Assembly: GCA_016630905.1 (NCBI GenBank)
Contig: WBMQ01000012.1
Coordinates: 1,116,001-1,180,000, forward strand
Direction: 5' to 3'
Source of the DNA: Capillidium heterosporum
Lineage: Eukaryota; Entomophthoromycota; Entomophthoromycetes; Entomophthorales; Capillidiaceae
Length of the DNA: 64,000 nucleotides
Positions 57,058 to 64,000 of this stretch are shown piece after piece. Each line of letters begins with the position of its first letter. Position 1 is the stretch's first letter. The notes beneath the pieces were generated by a model. That model did not search any database and was not told the origin of the DNA. It saw only the letters and a program-made list of their open reading frames with translations. Made by a program: the position numbers and the translations under genes.

Positions 57058-57681
57058 ATGCAACTCGTCGACTTTGTCTTCAAACTCCTAACTTTTTTAA
57101 TCTTCTTACGATCCACGGCAGCTGAAGGCAACTCCAACTTTGCCATCAACAACCCCATTGAATCCACCACTTGGAACGGCAACAAGAATGTCACCATTAC
57201 TTGGTACACCATCAGCAACGCCCCCGATAGTACACCTATCACTTTTACTTTGGTGCAGGGCGAGTCCAGCAACCTGAAGAAAGTGCTGGACTTGGGTCAA
57301 GCTACCTTAGGTGCCAAGCAGATCACTATCCAGCTACCCAATATTAGCTCGGGGACTGACTACGCCATCAAAGCTGAGAGCCAAGGTCTGGCCAACTATT
57401 CCCATTACTTTAGTGTCCTAGCTGACCCCAACGCCAAGATTGTTTCTGGTAGCGATAGCAGTAGTAGCAGCAAGAGTAGCGAGACTAAGGTATCTAAGGA
57501 AACTTCTACAAGCAGCTCGACTCCTACTTCAACTAGTAAATCTTCTGGTTCCTCTTCGAGTAGTATCCCGTCTAGTAACACTACTACCTCGTCCAAGAAG
57601 TCTGATGCTTTGGCATTGGGTATGGCAAAGTATTACGTTACCTTGGTTTCAGTTTTGATAGGTTCGACTTTCTTGCTATAA
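57058..57681 (+). CDS. Ser/Thr-rich GPI-type surface protein with Kre9/KNH-like domain
   Basis: A single-exon 207-residue protein. A signal peptide (MQLVDFVFKLLTFLIFL, then STAAEG) is followed by an immunoglobulin-like domain of the Kre9/KNH N-terminal family: FAINNPIESTTWNGNKNVTI, TITWYT, TFTLVQGESSNLKKV, and a closing LANYSHYFSV. Residues about 135-185 are almost pure Ser/Thr/Lys with Asn, a heavily O-glycosylated stalk. A C-terminal hydrophobic segment (YYVTLVSVLIGSTFLL) suits GPI attachment. Such proteins sit in the fungal plasma membrane or cell wall; the founding yeast members affect beta-1,6-glucan. The exact role here is unknown. Confidence 0.85.
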   Translation: MQLVDFVFKLLTFLIFLRSTAAEGNSNFAINNPIESTTWNGNKNVTITWYTISNAPDSTPITFTLVQGESSNLKKVLDLGQATLGAKQITIQLPNISSGTDYAIKAESQGLANYSHYFSVLADPNAKIVSGSDSSSSSKSSETKVSKETSTSSSTPTSTSKSSGSSSSSIPSSNTTTSSKKSDALALGMAKYYVTLVSVLIGSTFLL

Positions 57682-58250
57682 CTTTTAGTTTGTGTATATA
57701 TATTTTTGCATCGTCAAAAAATTAACTAATATTCAAAATAAATTTCCCTTTTTCAATGTATCTTTTAATTGGAACGATTATTTTTGATAGGTAGATATAC
57801 CTTCATTTTCTTTGTTATATGTGTTATTCATGATCTTTAGATAAAAAATTGAAGCTTTTAGATATTTTAGAGAGAATAGAATACTGTTAATACTGATCAT
57901 AAAACAAATAGGAAGAGTCTGAGACAACTAGCTTTTCAGTAGTGTAAATTTGTAGTTTAGAGGAGATAAAAGGGTACAGATGTACCAAGCCCATTCTAAT
58001 TCTAACACCAGCCTATTATAGATCAAAAACTAAAGGGTCCAATATTCTAGTTGGAAAATGACATGCATCAATACATATAACATTTATATTAAAATATGCG
58101 AATAATGAGACAGTTTTGGTAATTATTCAGTTATCCTATAAGGAATCAGCACCATTAAAAATAAAAAGATCAATTCAAAGATCAAGGTATACAATTATTA
58201 TATATACATTTTCGAAACACTGTTAGGATTCTTATAAAGAGTTTCCAATT
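57682..58250. other. intergenic, no gene seen
   Basis: 3' flank of the Kre9/KNH-like gene and 5' flank of the tRNA gene. Nothing recognised. Confidence 0.55.
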
Positions 58251-58323
58251 GGGGGACTAGCTCAAGTGGTAGAGCGCCCGCTTAGCATGCGGGAGGCACT
58301 GGGATCAATGCCCAGGTTCTCCA
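58251..58323 (+). tRNA. tRNA-Ala (anticodon AGC)
   Basis: A 73-nt cloverleaf. The acceptor stem GGGGGAC pairs with GTTCTCC (with G-T wobbles). The D arm is AGCTCAAGTGGTAGAGC, which contains the A box. The anticodon stem CCCGC/GCGGG carries loop TTAGCAT with AGC as anticodon. The T arm CTGGG/CCCAG has loop ATCAATG. Adenine in place of T54 is usual in eukaryotic tRNA-Ala(AGC). No intron. Discriminator base A. AGC will be read as inosine-GC, decoding GCU/GCC/GCA. Confidence 0.97.
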
Positions 58324-58326
58324 AAC

Positions 58327-58331
58327 TTTTT
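58327..58331 (+). terminator. RNA polymerase III terminator
   Basis: A run of five T residues, four bases after the tRNA-Ala discriminator. Confidence 0.8.
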
Positions 58332-59751
58332 GCTTTTGCATCCTACTTTTTATTATAGCAACCAAGTTCGGATTGTCGGTATTGGTTATTCATCAATGGT
58401 AATTTTTTAAAGTACAGATAGTGTTAATTATTTTTATTTTGCATTCAATTAAAAGAAGATCATATATATATGTAGTTGAAAGCTAATAACTTTGTACTTT
58501 TATTTTAGTTGTAAAAATATACTAAAATATATATTGTCAGTGGTAGCTATATGTGAATAGGAAAATTGATTGTTAGACATTATGTATTCGTATTTTTTAG
58601 AATAGGATCTAGTTTTAATTTGTAAATTATCTCCCACATCGACGATAGGTTTCTAATTGATAATAGCAATTTACTCATTGAATACGTTTATATTGATACA
58701 AAGCGAGGCTGATGGCGTAATAGTCGATTTAATCTAAGTTATGTTAAAAATGACATAGGTGAATATAATTAGAGAACCTTATAGTATTGGTTAGCAAGAA
58801 TAAGTCTTCATATCATGGTGTCGATATCCTTAGGCTTGTCAATTTCAGAATCGAGACTAACTTTTGATCTCAGCACTCCACCAAAACTTTCAGTTCAAGT
58901 GGTTGTAGTTTTCACTTGTTGGAAAGATTCATAAGTCTTACATTGCACAAAGCTATTTTTATATACAAAGACGATGGTATTACCTTAATATTTTGAGATA
59001 CCAGCTTGAAATAGGTAGCGATAAATGATGGTCTAGGTTTTATTAATAATAATGTTGGCTTATGTGATAAACTTATAACCTTTACCGTAATTCATAAAAT
59101 TGTTAAGGTGTATCTGCTTATGCTGGACTGTAAAACTATAAGTACAGTACAGTAAACGTCTATTTTAGTTTAAAAGATACCTTGCAGGTATAGATGTAGT
59201 AAAAAGTTAACGTGTCAACGAAAAACCACCATTAAACTATAATGTGACACTAATTTATATAACATCTAAAGTTGTACTATTATAGGTATCGCTAAAAAGG
59301 TACAATAACAAAATGAAAATAGAAAAGGAAAGGAAGGAAACGCCTACCAAACTTTAGAAGCCTTCTTTTTAAATTCAGATGCTGATGCTTCAGGCTGACT
59401 TTGGTCATTGCTGAGATTTATCTCCAAAATATTGATATTTGTCCTTAGATCCTCCTTTAACAGAATCCTATCAACAAAATGGTGGTTGGTATCATTATGT
59501 AAAGCTTCATCCACTCATATAAATAAGGTAATATCACGGAGCATAGTCTCTGGGCTCAAGTTCCAATATTAAATGTCGATCTGAGGAGTCGATATATTCC
59601 AATATTTCCATTATCGATCTCCTTCAAAAAGGAAGTGTAGGAAATGACAATCATATGTACTATCTTTGGCAAAATTATGTAAATAGTGAAGAAGGTATTA
59701 TAGGATATATTTTATACAATAATTATCAGTAGCCACTCCCATAATTTGGGT
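58332..59751. other. intergenic, with possible coding remnants on the minus strand
   Basis: AT-rich. Near 59340-59630 the minus strand reads broken coding-like pieces (EALHNDTNHHFVDRILLKED, NILEINLSNDQSQPEASASE) separated by stops. They may belong to the decayed or mis-assembled gene described at 59752-60265. The part 58332-59300 shows nothing. Confidence 0.4.
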
Positions 59752-60265
59752 TTAGAGATTCACATCCAAGTCATGAGGTATATACGCTCGTTTTCGATTT
59801 CGTGAAACAGGAGCATAATCCACCCTCGTCGTATTGGACCTTACGTAATTGTTTGAGGTTCCAAAGTATACACTTATCATACCAAGTATGACAGCTATTA
59901 TCTTCAACATAACGACTCAGTGCACAAGTTTCTTGGAGAAGAACAAGTCGATGGGGATATGTAGTAGCTTGATAATCATCAAGCCGACCCCATGACTTAG
60001 GGTGGTCAATTAATGGTGGTAGTTCAAGTTGATTTTCAATTTCTTCAACTCCTCGCTACTCAGCTCGTGTAGAATTCGTTGCGGATCAGTTGGAGGTGAA
60101 TGGGTAGCGTCAATGTTTGAGTCATGAATCGGGTTAAGCTGAATTTTTCGAAGGCGAATGTATAAGAGATGTTTCTGCGTTAGTTGAGGTTTAGAATACA
60201 AAGTTGATGGTGGTAGAGTGTTGAAGTAACTTTAGTCAAGCCCTTGAGGAGTAGTCCGTTGTTCA
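59752..60265 (-). other. possible small genes or one decayed gene, unrecognised
   Basis: Three overlapping open stretches lie on the minus strand. (1) ATG near 60265 (MNNGLLLKGLTK) could be spliced by an intron ending CTAACGCAG to KHLLYIRLRKIQLNPIHDSN and on to LHELSSEELKKLKINLNYHH, stop at 60010. (2) A frame without ATG, running from just after that stop, reads ELPPLIDHPKSWGRLDDY and DNSCHTWYDKCILWNLKQLR for over 80 codons. (3) A 52-codon frame at 59752-59910 (MLKIIAVILGMISVYFGTSN, ending YIPHDLDVNL) begins with a signal-like hydrophobic segment. Frames 2 and 3 overlap, so at most one is real there. It may be a frameshifted gene or two small genes; no family is recognised. Confidence 0.25.
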
Positions 60266-61977
60266 TGACTAATAAACATAACTGTTATAGTGGACTGCTT
60301 TATCTTTTGAGATATAAAGTTACCCATCTAGCATCATTTGTATTACTTCTAGTTACGTCGGTTAGCCCATAATGGGCAATGTGCACTCATTTGAATGTAT
60401 ACTATTTTTATATACTGATTTTTCATCTATTGAGATGGATATACGAGTTTATTTTAATTATATTATCTATTAATAGAAAATAAATACAGTAGAGCAAATA
60501 AACCCGAAACTCAACATTTGAGCTCCAATGAAAACTTCAAGAGTTCTATAAATTAAATCTGCAGTAAAGGTATTTTCCCAAATATTATATTCGACATTAA
60601 ATCAAAAATCTGCGAAAAATCATCCCAACCTTCACTATATGTTAGGCTAGCCATGCCTAAACTTATTTTTAGGATTTGACAACTGTTTACAGTTGGCCAG
60701 TTTGAAATACCTGCCGACTTTTGGTGAGTGCCTTGCAAATTTGGGTAATGTTGGCTTTTGGCCGGTTGATTATAGCGTGTAACAAAAAGTATATTGTAGT
60801 ATGAAATTGTGATATAAGGTCTAGTATACAAGGAATTTCAAAATATCTTGGAACTTCCTAATGATCCCTTATTGTATTGATAATACAGCTTGATATGTGT
60901 GAATAATACATCTTTATAAGCCGAAATAACAACAAAGCTGATTAAAATATGCACTAAAACTATTGAAATATGAATCTAATATTATATCCATCTTATACTA
61001 TAAGGTTTAATAATATTGACAATATCGTAGTTTTCCGGGCTAGCAACTTTATTAATTAGAGTCTTCAGCTGGCTACTTATATAGAAATACGTACTCAATA
61101 GGACGGACTACTCTCCACCTACCTCAGCAATAAAAGTTGGATTTGGAGCTCTGAAAAATTTCCAAAACCCAATTCCAAAATGTAGGTGCCAAATCGAGCA
61201 AAAGTTTCTATCATCTTTACTTTGATGATCTTGGTTCAACCATCTATGCTTTTTAAAGCATTTTTAGGCTACCTATTGGTTACTATAAGTATTTAGACTG
61301 GTAGCATTCAACCTTATGGATGTGGCACATTTTTTAAAAAATTCTTGATTCAAACTATCGATAGTTAAAATAAAATTGCTTTCATATATATGGTGAAGAC
61401 TGTTGATTTAAATCAAGTTGGACAGATGAAAGTGAAAATTTGAAATTCTGTTGGTAGTTTCTGCTGTGTTCGTCTTTGAGTAACGATGCGATTAAAATAT
61501 GACAGTAGCTCTAGTCTGAATAGAAGGTAAATCTTTTGGAATGATGATAATTTCAAAACAAGTACCTTTTGGATTAGGAATTGATATGAAATCCAACATT
61601 ATAGGTTGAAGATATTTTGCAGCGTTCTAAATTTGATGTCGTATTTTTGCTATAGTCCTAATTATTAGACTATTTGAGTTGGAGAAGGCCTCCCTATACC
61701 TTTAACATATCATCGCTCACTCGATCGTTTTAAGGTGGCCATCTATCAAAGTAAAGTGGACGCCAAGTACGCTTCAAACTTATTCTCTAGGCTGACAATC
61801 TTCCACCAAACAGCAAAATCGCTCCAAAGAATCTACATCATCTAGGACGGATCGACAGTATCAGCTATCAAGTTGAATTTAATCATATATTATCTGCTCA
61901 ATTCATAAAAGTTAAAACAAGCCTCGCCTTTGATTGTCTAATAAATAAAATCTAAAATTTATTGTGTACTATCTATT
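60266..61977. other. intergenic, no gene seen
   Basis: About 1.7 kb of AT-rich sequence up to the Mrh4-like stop codon. The open frame at 60553-60831 (minus) is unsupported. No RNA gene or repeat recognised. Confidence 0.5.
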
Positions 61978-64000
61978 CTAGCCAAGCACGTTGTTGGTAC
62001 GAACCGACCTCTTGATTCGATCAGCCAGCATGCGATCCTTCTTACCTACGAGGCAGGTCACAATCCCAGCCCTTCCAGCTCTGGCCGTCCTACCGGTACG
62101 GTGGATATAGTCAACGATAGAGGTGGGGAAGTTGAACAAAATGACATGGTTGACGGCGAAGGTATCTAATCCTCTAGAGGCCAAATCGGTCGACACCAAA
62201 ATCTTAAGGGGGCTCTTCTCAGCAATAGGTATTTCAGGTTCAGGAGTTGTAAGTTCTGTACCACGGTTATCAGGACTGAAGTTGTAGTTGTCTTGAGTAT
62301 GCTGTAAATTGGGTGGATATAGGAACTTTTGGACTTGATCCATGGAGGCCGATTTGTCGCAGTTATTGAGCTGGTCGCCACCGTACAGGGGTAGGGCGTT
62401 GATTTGTTTGTCTTTCAAGAAGTTGTGAACCTGTCCGACCATGAGGCGCGTATTGCAGAAGATGAGGATGCGGTCACTCTGCTTAGCCTTAGTAGTTGAA
62501 GTAGTTCGCTGCTCGAACTGACGCAAAACATCCAATAGTGCTAATTGCCGGTTTCCTTTGTACTGGTCTAAATCGACAAAGTGCTGTTTGCATTTAGCAA
62601 CGGCCTTGTGCAAAGTAGAGGTGGTTAGCTTGACAATTCCAGGGAACCGAGTCTCCAAAAGCTGTAGAACTTGTTTGGGTAGCGTAGCTGATACGATTGC
62701 CACCTGGTGGTCACGTTTACTCTTCTTACTGACATTCTGGATTGTATCGGTGATGTATTTGACGTCATCACCGAAACCCTTTTCGAACATGGTGTCAGCT
62801 TCATCAATGGTCAGGTATTGGCAGTGGGATAATGATAAAGTGTTGTCCTTGACGTGCCTGATAAGCCCAGCTGGAGTCGTCACGACGAGATCGACAGGTT
62901 GCTGCAGTCTTCGTAATAAATCCTTCCTGACCGTGTTCCTAGTGATGCATAAAGCTCTGAATTTGGCAACGTGGCTGAGTTTCTTGGCCACGGCGTGAAC
63001 TTGCTCGGCCAAAGTACAGCTGGGGACAAGGATGACGGCTCTAGGTCGGTTGAGCCTTCTCAACGAAGAAGTCGTAAGTAATTGGGATTCATGGCTTTCC
63101 AAAATAGTTTCAGGTTCACTGGCAGAGGAGGGGTTAATTTCAGGGACCGTACCATTCTTGAAGGGATCTAGACTGTCATCACCAAAATCTTTATTCTTAC
63201 GCCTAACTATCCGCTCAAACTTAACAGGGTCACTACCTTCCTCCTGCTGCTTAAGTCTATTAATTATCGGTAAAAGATAGGCCAAGGTTTTGCCACTTCC
63301 AGTTTCAGCAGCTAGCAGCGCATATTTGATCTCTTCTTTACTTAGCTGGGATAATGCCAGAGCTTGGATTTTGGTAGGTTCGAGGTCGGTGCCTTTAGTG
63401 GGGAACAACTTGTACAGAGCTTCTAGTACTTCTGGCTTTAAATTGAATCCTTCAAAGTTAGTAGCAGCTTCATCGACTTCTAAATTATCTAAAATGTCCA
63501 TATCAGCCATATCAAATTTAGTTGATTGAATGGGCTCGGCACTACCGATTACTTTGACCTTCTTTTCTGCTACCCTGCGTTTCTCACGTTCTCTAAACTT
63601 TTGCATAGCACTTATCGTCTCGTAAGTCAACTTCCTAGGTCGTAGTTTGGCATCGGATTCTATAGTCTGTAGCTTGAACCTAGCTGGAACAAACCCTCTA
63701 GTCGACTTTGACACTGGTTTCGTGATATACCTCTGCTTCTTGTTGTCCTTGACCATCTTCCTTCTACGCTCATTACCAGTTAACCCATCAGGCTTGAGAT
63801 GCTTCTTCAAGGAGGAAAAGCTCTGTTTCTCCCGCATCCTTTGTAAATCTATACTGCTCGTATGAAAACTACTTGCACCGTTCATGTTCTGGCTGCTAGT
63901 AAAAGATTTAATTAGTAAATAGTATATTTTTATACCTACAAAATGTTCACTTTCAATGTACTTTTCAGGACTTGATGAATCGGCCTGGAATTCGAGGTAA
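61978..64000 (-). CDS. MRH4: Mrh4-like mitochondrial DEAD-box RNA helicase (5' end probably beyond window)
   Basis: Mrh4 helps assemble the large mitochondrial ribosomal subunit. The main frame (61978-63895) has all helicase motifs: Q motif region EPTKIQALAL, motif I AAETGSGKT, Ia PSCTLAEQV, Ib TTPAGLI, motif II DEAD in LTIDEADTMFEKGFG, III SATLP, IV ILIFCNT, V STDLASRGLD, VI HRTGRTARAG. The N-terminal region is basic with FHTSSIDLQRMREKQ and long Lys/Arg runs, as in Mrh4. An ATG at 63885 could start it. However, an intron 63896-63939 (GTAGGT...CTAG) joins it in phase to an upstream open stretch reading RPIHQVLKSTLKVNIF that continues to the window edge, which looks like the true presequence. 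An insert between motifs I and Ia is acidic and Ser-rich. Confidence 0.9.
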   Translation of the reverse strand, partial: YLEFQADSSSPEKYIESEHFVGIKIYYLLIKSFTSSQNMNGASSFHTSSIDLQRMREKQSFSSLKKHLKPDGLTGNERRRKMVKDNKKQRYITKPVSKSTRGFVPARFKLQTIESDAKLRPRKLTYETISAMQKFREREKRRVAEKKVKVIGSAEPIQSTKFDMADMDILDNLEVDEAATNFEGFNLKPEVLEALYKLFPTKGTDLEPTKIQALALSQLSKEEIKYALLAAETGSGKTLAYLLPIINRLKQQEEGSDPVKFERIVRRKNKDFGDDSLDPFKNGTVPEINPSSASEPETILESHESQLLTTSSLRRLNRPRAVILVPSCTLAEQVHAVAKKLSHVAKFRALCITRNTVRKDLLRRLQQPVDLVVTTPAGLIRHVKDNTLSLSHCQYLTIDEADTMFEKGFGDDVKYITDTIQNVSKKSKRDHQVAIVSATLPKQVLQLLETRFPGIVKLTTSTLHKAVAKCKQHFVDLDQYKGNRQLALLDVLRQFEQRTTSTTKAKQSDRILIFCNTRLMVGQVHNFLKDKQINALPLYGGDQLNNCDKSASMDQVQKFLYPPNLQHTQDNYNFSPDNRGTELTTPEPEIPIAEKSPLKILVSTDLASRGLDTFAVNHVILFNFPTSIVDYIHRTGRTARAGRAGIVTCLVGKKDRMLADRIKRSVRTNNVLG

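Noticed and set aside
57405-57596. Leu/Val-rich minus-strand frame
   Set aside because: Antisense of the Ser/Thr stalk of the Kre9/KNH-like protein.
58251-58323. Unusual T-loop (A instead of T54) in the tRNA
   Set aside because: Adenine at this place is normal in eukaryotic tRNA-Ala(AGC), so it is not a sign of decay.
1-64000. CRISPR arrays, insertion sequences, retroelements, integrated virus genes
   Set aside because: No regularly spaced direct repeats, terminal inverted repeats, transposase, reverse transcriptase, integrase or capsid-like sequence was seen on either strand.

Overview
The window is nuclear DNA from a fungus. The coding genes are eukaryotic, cut by very short GT-AG introns (mostly 35-50 nt), and include fungal cell-wall and secretory genes: a GPI-type GH18 chitinase, a Kre9/KNH-type Ser/Thr-rich surface protein and secreted tyrosinases. 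Several genes are uncommon or absent in familiar yeasts: an animal-type (IIC) P-type cation ATPase, a TBRG1-like FYRN/FYRC protein, a BAG-domain cochaperone with a ubiquitin-like head, and a TilS-type tRNA lysidine synthetase. This mixture suggests an early-diverging (zygomycete-grade) fungus. That placement is inference; I cannot name the species.

Layout, left to right. 1-5.3 kb: an HBS1-family ribosome-rescue GTPase (minus, runs off the left edge), divergent from a mitochondrial threonyl-tRNA synthetase. 5.7-15.6 kb: KH-domain protein, GPI chitinase, TBRG1-like protein and cation ATPase, all on the minus strand. 15.6-19.9 kb: gene-poor. 19.9-28.5 kb: tyrosinase copy 1, cytosolic arginyl-tRNA synthetase, pirin, tyrosinase copy 2. 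28.9-33.3 kb: UBL-BAG protein, TIA-1/Pub1-like RNA-binding protein, DUF4604 protein. 34.3-35.5 kb: a heavily decayed third tyrosinase copy on the minus strand. 36.9-38.2 kb: two small secreted proteins of unknown function, one frameshifted. 41.4-46.7 kb: Rua1-type zinc regulator, ZIP metal transporter, TilS. 48.3-55.3 kb: ESCRT-III Did2/CHMP1, homoserine dehydrogenase, Nse4 (SMC5/6 complex), serine hydroxymethyltransferase. 57-58.3 kb: GPI-type surface protein and a tRNA-Ala(AGC). 59.7-60.3 kb: possible small or decayed gene. 62-64 kb: Mrh4-like mitochondrial DEAD-box helicase that probably continues past the right edge.

There is no operon logic. Neighbouring housekeeping genes are often divergent (HBS1/ThrRS, Pub1-like/DUF4604) or tail to tail (ArgRS/pirin, Rua1/ZIP). 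The most notable signals are a decaying tyrosinase family (two copies with a single frameshift each, one wreck); a ThrRS whose editing domain is kept but has lost all four active-site residues; an HBS1 linker made of repeated [S/T]LxxL motifs ending in an SPDDIV motif, next to an intron whose retention would give a GTPase-less protein; and a IIC ATPase with histidine at the M5 position where Na,K-ATPase has serine and H,K-ATPase has lysine.
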